From Perca fluviatilis (lineage: Eukaryota; Chordata; Actinopteri; Perciformes; Percidae): a stretch of 64,000 nt of DNA. The notes beneath the pieces were generated by a model that was given only the letters and a program-made list of their open reading frames with translations, had not been told where the DNA came from and ran no database searches. The stretch spans positions 9,125,403 to 9,189,402 of the forward strand of contig NC_053112.1 in NCBI RefSeq assembly GCF_010015445.1. Direction: 5' to 3'. How positions within the stretch are numbered: the first letter of the stretch is position 1; every line of letters begins with the position of its first letter. Below, in pieces: positions 33,501 to 46,356 of this stretch. Both the position numbers and the translations under genes were made by a program.

Positions 33501-36500
33501 CAATTAAGATCTGACACATTTTTGAGGGGAATAACGAGAAAAGGAGATGGCCGCGGTCGGCAAAACAATCGGGGACTAGTCTGTCCTCGAGGACCGCCAG
33601 TGGGAGGCCTGACAAATCATCCGGCATTGAACTACAGGCCTAGGAATGCTACGAAATGCTTGGAATGGTACTTCACTGGCAACAACGGACTATGCCTTCA
33701 ATTTTCACATCAACTGACTGACTCCTGAATGCAGTCTGCACCTGAACATCCCTACAGGCCTAAGTCTGAGGTAGCAGAACCAACAGCGAGCATCTCAGAG
33801 ACGAGCTAGGAGAAGGACAAATACCTGATCTCAGATGCTCTCACGTGGATACAAACGAGAGCGAGACAAAAAACAAGTGTTTTGCTGGGAGAATAACAAA
33901 AGGAAAGAGGACATGAGAAGAGGATCACAGACATTTTGTGGTAAATAATTGTTTGTCAGTGTTGGGACTATATATTTTGTATAATCACGTCTTCTGTCAA
34001 TAGCATTTCCTTTGAAACAAACAGGCGCGGGACAAAGCCCGAAGAATCAACTTAAGAAGCATCATCTAAATATAATAACTGGTATTGTTTTGACTGCATC
34101 GGTTCTGCTCAGTTCTCCTAACTCAACCCAAAGCCTCCAAATGCTCGAATGCGATGCAGGAGATGAACCAGTGTTGAGTTCAGAGCAACAGAGACCAGCT
34201 GGTCCATGTAGGTGGCTCTAAAGGGCCACAAAAACACCTCCACAATGCTGCGAGATTGTCATGGCAACACACAAGGGCACCTCATGAAATGCACTCCATC
34301 ACAGAGCATTGACCACATTTCCTTCACCAGTCCAGTGTCTTTTATTTCTCTGAATTTCCTGTTCGACCTGCACTCAGCTGCATCAGATATGCTATTTGGG
34401 CCCTAATAATCCCCTTCTCCCTCTCTAAGTGGAGTTTGAAAGCAGCCGTGGCACCTTTTAAAACGTAGACGCAACGTGCCAAAGTAACGCTCGTTTGCGA
34501 AGTGGCGTTCCATTAAAAGCCTGTTGTCTAACTGCGGCGTGGGGGTGGGGACGCTGGCCTTCGGTGGCCTTTATTCTGCCGTACTTTACTTAGATTTCAT
34601 CCCTGCACTCCCGTCAACCTGCTCAGACTGCCAAGTCTATCCGACTGCCATCTGTAAGGGGGGCTTTCTGCCGAGGCGGAGGGGCGAGACGCGCGCCAGC
34701 ACCGCCGGCTCGGCGGAGGCGAGAAAAGCCAGGGTGAGAAAATGTCTGCTGCGAGGTTTTCACATTGCAACATAATCACGGGGTTGGCTGGGAATTTAAG
34801 CCGACAAATTTGACCTGAATTTCACATGACATTTTTTTTTTGCTTCGACAGGAGAATGTTGATCTCCATGATTTCACTCGGGTGGTTAGATTACATGTGA
34901 TTAAGAAACCAACCCTAAACGGTAGAGTCTCCAAATAGGCCCTCTTGATTCCACTGATTGAAGAACAACAAATACATAACGTATATGCCGTTAAGTGTGG
35001 GTTCAAGCAGTAGATGACTGAGCCAGGATGGGAATCTTTGAATAATGTCAAAGTATTGGGAAACCAGGCGGCAGTCAGCTATTTAAGAGTGCACTTTGAA
35101 AACACTCAGCCCCAAGATATTCAAAATCTGACTGTACGTGGCTTGATTTTCTTATTTTTCAAAGCACGCAGTTTTGTAAAAGACCATATGAGTGAATACT
35201 GTATTTAACGGCAAATTTAAGGTGTAATTATCACAATCTTGATCTGGTTTCCAGACCAAGAGGTTAACACTATTGGTGCTCTCACCTTATCTGACAAGTA
35301 ACAACATACAACAATGGCTCAAGGCATTACCTTTTAACACGAACACCTTTATCTATGGAGTCAAATTGTTCCACTCTGGTTCCTGAATTGGCATTATCTC
35401 CAAATTTCTTGTTCTAACCGAAGGGAGTGAAGGTGTCTGTTGTGTTGATTGCTGAAGATGAGCATTATTCCAGAGGCGTGTCTGGCCTTTAAGATTTGTA
35501 CTCCGCTCTGCTTTTCAAAGCCAGACTGCTACTGAGCAACTGCTTGTCACATCCTCACAAATGCTTTGACATTTACAGCACTTGGCATCACACACCCTGA
35601 CAAAAGAGATGCACATTTTAGATCTGATCTGTTAGCGCAGCTTTGACAAATGTCTGGGGGGGGGGCAGGGGGACAACAGCATTGCGAAGCTTAGCTTATG
35701 ACACACGAGCCAAATTGTAACTGTCAGTAGCTGTGCCAATTATTATCTTTTAAAAAACGGCACTCAAAGTAAGATAGAGAGACAGTCTTCTTGAATATGC
35801 AGTTAAAAGAAAAAGGTGTCCGTTTCTCAGACAGAGATTTAAGCGTAGTCCTGGACTGTTTGCTGAAAGACAACTTCTGTCAAAGTCTCTGGAGATGTTC
35901 GTTGCGGTCTTGCATCTATTTTGTAGCTTGTTTGTGTCTTAAGATTGAGAATTAATTTTGTTAAGCCACAGCAACCTCGATGGACCAGCATGCAATGCAG
36001 CCACAATACACTTTCTTATCTTAACTGGGAAATCTTTGTGTCTTGTTTTTAAATCACAGGCAAATGTGGGATTTCAATCTTCAAACTCAAAGCATTTTAC
36101 CTTTCTGAATATGAATTAAACAACATACCGTGAAAAAGGACATGGCAAAAACTAATTTTTTCAAGATTTTTACATTTCTAAATTCAAATTCTTGCATTGT
36201 TTAAAACAGTATAATTAAAGTCAAATGTGCTTCTCAGCAGACGGATAAAACACCGCAGGGGTCTTTGTTTTTCGCTCCTTTGGTGGCAGCTCGTACACAC
36301 AGAGGCCTGTAACGGCATGTGTCACTCCCAACAGCGGCAGAAATAGATGAGGCAGGAAGGAAAAGATAAGAGGAGAAACTTAAACCGCAACAAAAGAACT
36401 GCATCTGAATCAAAGACTGGTCACATAGAGAATGGAGGAAAGAAAGATTGGTAGGTTGATTTAAATACAAAAAGAGGAAGAAAAGTGGTTTTCACAGAGG

Positions 36501-39500
36501 CAGTGCCTGCAGACTCCCAGATCAAAATGAGCCAGCAGGGCTGATGTTCTGCAGGCTGTGAACAAAACACACCCACCTGCTTCTAAATGAGAAACGGCAG
36601 CCTCCCTGCTTCATAATTATACATGTAACCCGCCCACACAAAGTGTGGCTACCTGATGAGGAGGGAGAGTGTGCGTGCGTGTGTATGTGTGTGTGTGTGT
36701 GTGTCTCTACGTGCTCTTCCACGGATGTATGTGCTAGAGAGAATACAGCGTTGTATTCACAGAAACCTGGCTTCTGGCTTTTAAAGAATGTGTCTTTTCT
36801 CGTTTTAGAAGAAAACGGAGAGAGGAAACGAAGATGCCATCAGAATAACAACAGTATACGAACGATGACAAGAAACGACAATTATTCCAAAACTGCTTCC
36901 GTCAGTTACATCTAAAAATCTGGAAACGAGCCGTACTAAAAATCCTGATTCTTCTTTGTGTGCGTGCGTGCGTGCGTGTGTGTGTGTGTGTGTGTGTTTC
37001 TAATGTACAATCAGCTGCTTTGAAGTGGTCGGACCTGAGGTATAAATGACAACCAGATGTGCAGCGGGACATTAACAGAAACAGAAGAAACCTCTCGGCA
37101 GAGAGGAGCATGGCAATCGTATACATTGTGGGTCTTTCTTTGCTGGTAGCACGCAGCATCGCATGCCATCCTGAAACCAAATGGCACGCCATGTGGCGTC
37201 TACTAAGTGAGGTTACAGTAGTTGCTGTTTGACATGTTTTTTCTTTTCTTCTTTTTTTATCACGTTATTGACATTGTCTTTCACTCAGAAGAAAGAAAAT
37301 CATCAAATCAAATAAAAAATAAAAAACAAAACCTGAAAAGCAAAAGAGAAATCGATTGGCTTACCTGAAGATGCAAAAACAGTCAAATAAATACACATAT
37401 ATTCATAAGTATATAGTTTTTCCTCATTTTCATTATATAAAGGTACATTTTCCTGTGTGTGTGGTTTTTTTTTTTGGAATGCAGTGTAAAAGATTTTGGA
37501 TGTATTGATCTTTTACAAGACAGCAGATAAAGGAAGGTTAACTTGCCCACCTGTCCCCCACCCCCAATCTCCCCTCTGGGTCTCTGATTTCACCGGTTGT
37601 GAGAAATAAAAAAAATTAAAAAAAATTAAAAAGAAAAGAAAATCCCCCTGTCATGTTTCAACCTGGAGTTATGTTACACCTAAAATAAAAACTAAAAAAA
37701 ACACAATAAAGCATAAAAGAAAAGAAAAAATAAACCCTCAGTTAACAAAAAGACCTGGTTCTTTCTCAGACCAGGGTGGGACCGACTGCCTCGCCTCCAG
37801 GGTGAAACCAGATGACCGAATCCCAAAATGTTTTGACTTTTAGGAGGAAGAAATGAGAGGTTCGCAGCCCTCCCATACCAACCCCATCCAGTGCTCAGAA
37901 CAGGAATAGCTGTAAAGCCCCTGTGGGTCTTCTTTTTTTTCTTCTCTCTCTCAATCTGTTGCTCATTATATACTTCTATAAGGTTTTGTTGTTGCGAAAA
38001 GAAAAAAAATACCTGAAAAGAGGTAGGGTGGCAAATATTGGTCAGTCAGACACTTGAAGCGTCTCCCTCCTCCCTTTGCAAGAAGGAGGCGAAACAAAGA
38101 AAAGAAAAACGAACAGATGAGAAAAGAAAAAAAGAGCGGAGGATACTACATTTCCCAGAGTATCAGCTATCCCTTCGCCAGGCTCCCGGGTAAGGTATAC
38201 GTAAAAGTACGAGGCACAGAAAGGAGTCATTATTCTGAGATTGAGGTATAGCACTTTGTCTCTGCTCTATCGTTTTTTGAAGTTTATACGTGTATAAATT
38301 ACATCTTGTACAGGTAGTTAAGTCTGCGCCATTTTCCGACTGACAAATATTGCTGCCCATCCCCCACTGGCTCGATCCTGAGACATTTACAGTACTGAAG
38401 GCTACTGTCGCACGCCCGCGTCAGAAAACGACTGCGTTTCCAATTGCAAGCAGCGTGAAGTGAAACTAAAAGCAAAAGAATAAAAACAACAGTCTGGTAA
38501 AAAGAAAAAAAGAAAAAGAACTTACAGTGCAATCTTTTTTGCAGATGACTGTTCTGGTTGTGTACGTTTGAGATATTCATTTCAGTTCACTACATTCATT
38601 GTTAATATATATGTATATAAATAGATATATACTGTTCTCTTAAGTATATAATATAGTACGATGTTTCTTTAAAAACAGCAGTGAGACTCAGCTGCAAGGA
38701 GGAGGACTTTTTTTCGGACAGGGGGGGGGGGAGCCGTTAACCACATGACTTTTAACAAGAAAAATCGAATGAAATGAAATAAATATACCTCAAATGGCAT
38801 GCACCTCAGTAGATAAGAGCAGGCTGAAAATGGGACTTTTTAGAAAGCATTGGCAAATGTATAGCAAGAGCCAAATGTACAGTAAGGGTCAAGAATTTCT
38901 TGAAGGAAGAGAGATTTCTTTTTGTAAAGGATTTAGAGATTTGTGTCAATTATACACAGTGATAGTTTGGCCCTTGAGTTGAATTGCACCTCCCAGGGGG
39001 AATTCGGTCTAAGTGCTGTTGGAGTTCATCCATGCAAACTTGTGCATTAGGTGCCAAATACACCATTTCTACACATTATCTTTTTTTTTTTTTAGCAGAA
39101 ATCAATGCTTTACATGCATTACATGAAACAGGTTAAAAAGGCTTTTGTTCTGTTTTTTTTTTTTAAAAGAGAGGGGGGCACACTACGTCATGTTTTGTCT
39201 AACTGTATTCACAGCTGGCTACGTGAGCAGCTGCCATGCCTTTTATCAGAGGCGTGTTCATAACAAGTGCTTTATATCGTCACTGTTGGGGCTTCGATCC
39301 TGTTTTAACTATCAGATCAGGGCATTGTCCTTCGCTGGGTCCAACTCAACGCGCACAACAACCCTATTAGACACTTCAAATGCTAAGCACTGTCAAAGTG
39401 TTGGACGCATTTCATGCATGATGGCCCCCGGGAATATTGTTGTCCTAGGGGGTCTCTTCTAAAGCTCTTCCCATTGGCCATTCATAGCTGCCAATCAAGC

Positions 39501-39658
39501 CAAGGGAGCTACAAAGTTTAAGGTGGATAACCAATCACCACAGAGGGAAAAATTAGGATAGTATGCAACAGGTAGTATTCTAATTCTAATTAGATTCTGA
39601 TTCATTCATAACTTAGTATGAGTTTGAGATTAATTGTGTTGAAATCCTCCAAACATAT

Positions 39659-39660
<2 letters not shown>

Positions 39661-39740
<80 letters not shown>
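39661..39740. repeat. AT microsatellite
   Basis: (AT)n of about 75 bases within the putative 3' UTR. On the transcript it would form a self-complementary AU stem. Confidence 0.97.
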
Positions 39741-39744
<4 letters not shown>

Positions 39745-40530
39745 GGACGGCCCCAAAATCAGCCAAAGAAAAGTGGTGCATGCCATTTTAAAGAAAATAA
39801 TCAAAGAAAAAAAACCCAATCAAATAAATAAAATGTACAATACATTTCAAAAGGAGTGAATCATCATCATTTCATCTGAGCAGAGAGGTACAATTCTCAT
39901 GTTAAAAATCTCACAGACTGGGTGAGCACCAGGCAGTGTTAGGAGCGAAGAGCAACATTTACCACAGAGCACAAAAACTTGACGGCCAAAAAGCTTTTGT
40001 CATTTCCTTCAATCTTTTCCTGATGTAAAATCCCAGAGGAGAACTTTTTCCTTTCCACCGGTCTCCTCTGAGGGATATGCTTTCCCCGCCTTGTACAACG
40101 TGATGATAGTTTTTCTATCCCGGGTGCTATTAGTGGCACGGGGAGGGGAAAACAACGAGACGACACTACACAAAACTCAACTTGTCCAATCGGTTGACCA
40201 TTTTTTTTTCTTTTTTTTGTTGTCTTTAATCGTGGAGGTCATTGAGATGAAAACAAAAGGGATTAGTTTGGGTCCAAGCTGCAGCTTTCCGAAAGTCCTC
40301 ACACACTAAAGCTTTTTTCGTCCATCTCTGCCCTCCCGATTGCTCCCTGCTCTGTATCCCACAGATCAGAGCTACACTACGTGCATGACCTCAAACAGCT
40401 TTCTTTCTCTCGTGTTTTTGCTTACTTTTAAAAAGTGCTATTTTAGAAGTTTAGCGCCATAAGTTCGATCCCCAAAACCCAGCATCAGTGTTTTCTGTTC
40501 TTTGTTGTGATTCATTAGCAAGTCTATATG

Positions 40531-40580
<50 letters not shown>
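40531..40580. repeat. AT microsatellite
   Basis: A second (AT)n of about 48 bases in the putative 3' UTR. Confidence 0.97.
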
Positions 40581-42316
40581 CGCTGTCACATGGCCTTTCC
40601 CCACAGATAAAGCATTATTGAGAGGCGCGTCTTGTCCTCCTGTCTGTCTACTGTAGGTCCAACAGGAAATATTTGAAACCCACATCATCTGTCTCAGTTA
40701 CCCTGAGTTTAAAAAAAATATATAAAAAAAAGAGGAGAAAAGAAATCATCCAGAATCAAGGATTGGCTTTTACATCATCAGTCATAATAATTTATAATAT
40801 ATTAAATCTGCTTTTCCCTCGCTTCTATCAACTAGCCCGCCCACTGCATATTACCCGCCCACCATCCCAAAATGAACCCTCTATAAATGCACATTGTCGT
40901 TGTAAACTGCCGTTCAAACTGTCTTTGAGGTTTGAGGGTGAAGAATATCTTTTAAAACTCGTCAGCTAAGCCGCTTCTGCTTAGTTTGATTAGAAAAAAA
41001 CAAAAACAAAAAACATCAGCAATGTGTTGTTGTTAGCTAAAGACTAGCTAAAACGCATTAGCTTAGGCTAGCTAAAGCCTTGTGTAGGAGCTAGATAATC
41101 AAGTGGATAGCAGCAGAGTTTCACATTCTGATCCTAAAAGGCCTTCATCCAATAAAGATCTCCATGTAAGGGATGAGCTCACTTCGGCAACCGTTTGCAG
41201 GGCAACCTGAAGGCGGCTCCAGCATTCCAGGATCAGCAGTGAGACGCTGATGGAGGTCCATGAGGTAGCATTCGCCTTAAAAACAGCTGATCCATAATCA
41301 CATTCCCCCCTCAACTTGTCTCTTGGCAAAAAAGAGGGTTTCAGAGCTTCCCGGGATCTGATTATGGATCAGCGTACGCAGACGATGTGCACCTCTGACC
41401 CGTTACAAGGTTGCGACTGGGCTTCAGAGACAGACCATAATAAGTGCATGATGCAAGGGCAACAATGCCGAGGTAACCAGGTCTGTAAGCGCCAGACCCA
41501 AAAGTGTAGTGCAAAAGAAAGCAAAACAAATCAAATGAAAAGAAAGTGAATAAGAAGTTGATTATAGAAGTCAGTAGTGTCCACGAAACTCACAAACATG
41601 CATCCCTGAATGACTTTTGTGTGTCTTTTCTCATTCAAAAAGGACGGGTTAATGTTGCTTTCGTCCACACAGAGATTAGCAGAATATCTTAAGGAGGAAA
41701 GAAAAGTGTTGCAGTTAAAGCGTCATGGCTACCTGGCAATAAGAGAATGGGTTTTGATTCAGAACCCTGGTGAGGAACATCAATGGTATGATTAAACCTT
41801 ACAGTTGGCTTCAAATGTAATAGACAGTTCACTTACCAATTTTCAGCTAGTACTCCATGAGAGGGGAGCAGTAAAGAGACTAATTTGTCAGTTTTTTAAG
41901 GAGTTAATTTTCAACCTTCCCCCCTCCAAATTGGAATGGTCCAAAGCCCAAACTGCATGTATGAGCAGCAATGGATCAGTGTGTCAAGTTCAGAAAAGAG
42001 GGGGATCGGGTTTTGGGGTTTAGGATTATCAGCATGCGTATGGAAATTTCAATAATTGTCATTTAACTAGTGTCTTTAGCTGCATTTGTTAAGCCCCTGG
42101 ATATAAAAGCTAAACAAATCCTTATAAAGCGTCGCTAAAGCGACGCTAGTTTAAAACCATCCGATTAGTTTATCTCCAGTGTGTTTTAAGAATCCTCCTC
42201 ATATTATCCCTGCGTTTGTGCTCACCCAGATACTGCTAAGTAAATTGGCACAAATAAAGCCCCATCCATTTTCAAACTACTTAAGTCATTGACTGAGGTT
42301 TACATGTGTAAGTCGT

Positions 42317-43457
42317 TTAGTCGATTGGTTTGAAATTGTCATCAATCTCTTCTTTTACATTGTCCTTGAGCTCAACAGCAACCAGCGGCGGGCCGTTGTC
42401 TTGTGGGGTTGCGGTTGGCATGTTCTCCGACTCCGCGAGAGGAAAATCCTGGCCTCCTGCTTCCATCTTCATCATCAGCTTGAGCTTCTTCTTTGGGGGG
42501 TTCTTCAGGGTTCCCATGCGCTCCTTGACTTTGTACTCCAGGGTGCTGTGCGGGATCCCGTACATGTTCTGAGCCTTGGACACACTCATCTTCCCGCTCA
42601 TCACTACGGTAATGGCCTCCTCCAGGATCTCCGTGTTGTACTGGCGATAACGGCCCCTCTTCTTCCTCGGCTGCTTGGAGTTTGGGTCCCCTTCCGCGTC
42701 AGAGGTGGAGTACGCTGGCCCGGAACTGGAGTGGTCCAAGTCCGAGCTCCAGTAGTCAGCCGCCCCATCCAGCAGGCTTCCAAGGCTTCCTCCCCGGCGG
42801 TTCTGCTTGGGCAGGATGGCTCTCAGCTTCCGACTCAGGTTGTTCTCCCCATGGCCACCACCCCCAACCCCCATGGCGCCATAGCCGTACAGATCAGAGG
42901 CATGGGAGTCCCAGGAGAGATCCATGCCCCGAACTTGAGGGATCTTTAGGTCGACAGGAGGCGAGTGGCCCTGGTCCCTCTTGCCTTCATTGTGGTGGTG
43001 TTGGGCCTTGGACACCTGATTGTGGTGGTGATGGTGGCTTTTAAAGGAGAAGGCTCCGTGGTGGTTGTGGTGATTCTCCAGGAATGTAGGCAGGTCTTTG
43101 AGGTCACTGAGGGCCCCGCTTAGAGCTCCACTGGCCTGCTTTAGCTTCATCAAGCCTTCGAGGTGGGCCTTGCTTCCCCAGAAAGAGGAAGAGCCCTTTT
43201 GGCCGAGCAAGGAGTAGGTCTGCGCATGATTGAGCAAGCCGGCTGATTCTAGATTAGCCAATGAAAGAGCAGCAGGCTGGCTCAGGAGACGGTGCTTCTG
43301 GCTGAGGAGCTCCTCCTTGATACGCAGCGAGTGGGCTAATGGAGGCTTGAAGGAGTTGGAGTTGACGTAGTTCTCCCCCAGTCCGTCCTGCAAGCTTCTC
43401 TGCAGCAAGCCGTCGTCATCCACCTCTGGCAGGGTTTTTTCCACTTTGATAGATCGT
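42317..43457 (-). CDS. lcor: ligand-dependent corepressor, last coding exon (Psq HTH)
   Basis: This is the terminal coding exon. The acceptor is TTTTTTTTCCATCCAG followed by ACG at 43457, and the stop TAA is at 42317-42319. The first base completes a codon begun in the previous exon, and 379 further codons follow. The middle part carries PVDLKIPQVRGMDLSW, a block I recall as conserved in mammalian LCOR. It is followed by KLRAILPKQ, the basic stretch KQPRKKRGR (nuclear localisation) and a Psq-type helix-turn-helix at about 42506-42658 (YRQYN...SVSKAQNMYGIPHSTLEYKVKER), the DNA-binding domain. After it come KNPPKKKLKL and a C-terminal VKEE that fits the SUMO consensus. A histidine-rich insert lies at about 43011-43075. 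LCOR represses transcription from agonist-bound nuclear receptors in the nucleus. The PVDLK...DLSW block argues for LCOR over its paralogue LCORL. Confidence 0.95.
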
Positions 43458-44726
43458 CTGGATGGAAAAAAAAGAAGAAGAGGACTAATCTTTATTGGAT
43501 AATACTAATACATTTTTACTTTTTCAGACCCTTAAATATAACAATCCAAAAAGACAACATCACTTCTGGATTTAACCGTTCACATCTGAACACACCAAAA
43601 CATACGCAACCTTTTACGAGGGGTTGTAAGTAGACATTGCTTCGTTTTGAAGGCTCACAAGCAAAAAGATCTAACCGACCCGTCCCATGTCTTGTTTTTG
43701 ATGATTATTTACATTTTAAATTGTGATTTCTTGAAATGCCCCATGTTGGATAAACAAACATTCTTGCCAAGTACTGCTTTGCGGGCATCTTACATTTCAA
43801 TGATTCAAATTTGTGAAAATCCTCTGCTTCTGAAACAACCGCTTACACGCAAAGTGCCTCCACTTGAACTGCTGCAGCCAATGTTCCTACTGCTGAGTAA
43901 CTATAGCAACAAAATTGCAAAATTGCTCCCTTAGGTTCATAATAACAGAAAATAGCTTGTCAAGTCAGCGGATGGCACAGGGGAGAAGAAACTTGAGGGA
44001 AAGATCTCTCTGTTGTTAACAGTCTGGTGAGCTACAGTGCGACTGACTGTGCGATGTGGGGAGTCTTCAGCAGAAGCTTTAAGACAGATTAGCACAGTGG
44101 GCGGTCTCGGGCTCCTTGAAGACAATACAGGGTTAACGAGAGGCTTTGGAGTCTGCACTCTCAAAAGAGTGTTCTGTTACAGAAAGCATATAGTCATCAG
44201 GGAGGCTGCGCCCGACAGTAATGGTGGATCTGAGGATTCAATATGGGCATACATTTGTAAAAGTAAAAAGAGCAAAGAAATACACATAACAGAGGGGGAT
44301 CCCTATTGAGACGGATTGAAAGATTGTTTCAGCATCTGAGTGCATGTTCTGTGTTCCCTAAACAACAGTGTGTGTGTTTTGAAGCTCAAATGTTTTTTAA
44401 AGAAAGGTAGTTCTACCCTGCAGCCAATATTTAATTTTGTTAAATGTGTATATTTCAAAACATTTCATTTTCAAACTATGAGTAGATGTTATAAATCCCT
44501 GTTTTTCATATGCGAGGAAAATACTCTGAAACCAGAACTCATAATTTTTGGATTGCAACTCCTAATTATCTCTTGACCCACCTACTTAATTACAGTAATA
44601 GTTAAGATAAAAAATTCCCAATAAAACATCTAAGTAACAAAATAATGTACAAACTTTTTTATGAGGTTTTCACACAAATGTGATCAGATCACTTTTTTTG
44701 ATAAAAGCAGGTCGACGAGCTGTATA

Positions 44727-46356
44727 AAGTGCCTTGCGAAAGTATTCGCCCCCTTGAACGTTTCAACCTTTTGCCACATTTCAGGCCTCAAACATAAAGA
44801 TATAAAACTGTAATTTTTTGTGAAGAATCAACAACAAGTGGGTCCCAATTATGAAGTGGAACGAAATTCATTGGCTATTTCAAACTTTTTTAACAAAATA
44901 AAAAACATGTGGGGGTGCAAAAAAATTATTCAGCCCCTTTACTTTCAGTGCAGCAAACTCTCTCAGAAGTTCAGTGAGGATCTCTGAATGATCCAATGTT
45001 GACCTAAATGACTAATGATGATAAATAGAATCCACCTGTGTGTAATCAAGTCTCCTGTATAAATGCACCTGCTCTGTGATAGTCTCAGAGGTCCGTGTAT
45101 AAGCGCCAGAGAGCCTGCGAAGAACAAGGAACACACCGCAGGTAGGTCCGAGATACTGTTGTGGAGAAGTTTAAAGCCGGATTGGATACAAAAAGATTTC
45201 CCAAGCTTTAAAACACCCAAGGAGCACTGTAGTCGGCGATAATATTGAAATGGAAGGAGTATCAGACCACTACAAATCTACGAAAGACCCGGCCCCCTCT
45301 AAACTTTCAGCTCATACAATGAGAAGACTGATCAGAGATGCAGCCAAGAGGCCCATGATCACTCTGGATGAACTGCAGAGATCTACAGCTGAGGTGGGAG
45401 ACTCTGTCCATAGGACAACAATCAGTCGTTATACTGCACAAATCTGGCCTTTATGGAAGAGTGGCAAGAAGAAAGCCATTTCTTAAAGATATCCATAAAA
45501 AGTGTCGTTTAAAGTTTGCCAAAAGCCACCTGGGAGACACACCAAACATGTGGAAGAAGGTGCTCTGGTCAGATGAAACCAAAATCGAACTTTTGGCAAC
45601 AATGCAAAACGTTATGTTTGGCGTAAAAGCAACACAGCTCATCACCCTGAACACACCATCCCCACTGTCAAACATGGTGGTGGCAGCATCATGGTTTGGG
45701 GGCCCGCTTTTCTTCAGCAGGGACAGGGAAGATGGTTAAAATTGATGGGAAGATGGATGGAGCCAAATACAGGACCATACTGGAAGAAAACCTGATGGAG
45801 TCTGCAAAAGACCTGAGACTGGGAGACGGAATTTGTCTTCCAACAAGACAATGATCCAAAACATAAAGCAAAATCTACAATGGAATGGTTCACAAATAAA
45901 CATATCCAGGTGTTAGAATGGCCAAGTCAAAGTCAAGACCTGAATCCAATCGAGAATCTGTGGAAAGAACTGAAAACTGCTGTTCACAAACGCTCTCCAT
46001 CCAACCTCACTGAGCTCGAGCTGTTTGGCAAGGAGGAATGGGCAAAAATGTCAGTCTCTCGATGTGCAAAACTGATAGAGACATACCCCAAGCGACTTAC
46101 AGCTGTAATGCGCAGCAAAAGGTGGCGCTACAAAGTATTAACTTAAAGGGGCTGAATAATTTTGCGCCCAATATTTCAGTTTTTATTTGTTTAAAAGGTT
46201 TGAAATATCCAATAAATTTCGTTCCACTTCATGATTGTGTCCCACTTGTTGTTGATTCTTCACAAAAAATTACAGTTTTATATCTTTATGTTTGAGGCCT
46301 GAAATGTGGCAAAAGGTCGAAAAGTTCAAGGGGGCGAATACTTTCGCAAGGCACTG
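44727..46356 (+). mobile_element. Tc1-like DNA transposon, copy 2, both ends present
   Basis: The left terminal repeat starts AAGTGCCTTGCGAAAGTATT (the usual first C is A) and the right one ends CTTTCGCAAGGCACTG. TA lies outside both (44725-44726 and 46357-46358). Length is about 1630 bp. The long terminal segments hold inner inverted repeats (GTGGCAAAAGGTCGAAA and its mirror), typical of fish Tc1 elements. It belongs to the same family as the truncated copy at 2178-3628, in opposite orientation. The transposase inside is broken. Confidence 0.94.
45140..46145 (+). pseudogene. Tc1-family transposase, multiply frameshifted
   Basis: Pieces of the same transposase as at 2216-3237 appear in different frames. 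Start-proximal HTH coding near 45140-45300 is degraded. KLSAHTMRRLIRDAAKRP follows at about 45300, then [12 protein letters not shown] (first catalytic Asp), an Asp-containing stretch around 45840-45865, and [15 protein letters not shown] (catalytic Glu region) at about 45930-45980. It ends in TAA near 46143. The start codon region reads GCGAAGAACAAGG, so ATG has been lost. At least three frame changes make it inactive. Confidence 0.88.

Larger units (their letters stand above)
27456..42316 (-). other. putative long 3' UTR of lcor
   Basis: This sequence directly follows the lcor stop codon on the minus strand and continues for about 14.9 kb with no recognisable transposon, in sharp contrast to the repeat-filled DNA on both sides. 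Two AATAAA signals on the minus strand lie at its far end (plus positions 27478-27483 and 27496-27501), which would place cleavage near 27455-27470. There is no long minus-strand open frame. Content includes T/A-rich runs, two AT microsatellites and a GC-rich patch at 34670-34740. Earlier poly(A) sites may exist (for example a minus AATAAA near 34340). The extent is inferred from repeat exclusion and signals, not from transcript evidence. Confidence 0.5.

Noticed and set aside
34670..34740. GC-rich patch ending in a donor-like GTGAGA, as a possible plus-strand exon
   Set aside because: There is no acceptor, no extended open frame with a domain, and it lies in the putative lcor 3' UTR; composition alone is not enough.
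42401..42949. Plus-strand 182-codon open frame
   Set aside because: It is antisense to the lcor last exon and arises from the coding strand's codon bias; it has no domain or splice context.
42317..43444. Reading the last lcor exon as a stand-alone 375-residue gene
   Set aside because: The apparent start is a GTG valine codon; the exon continues 13 bases upstream to a clear acceptor and is in phase with the three upstream exons.
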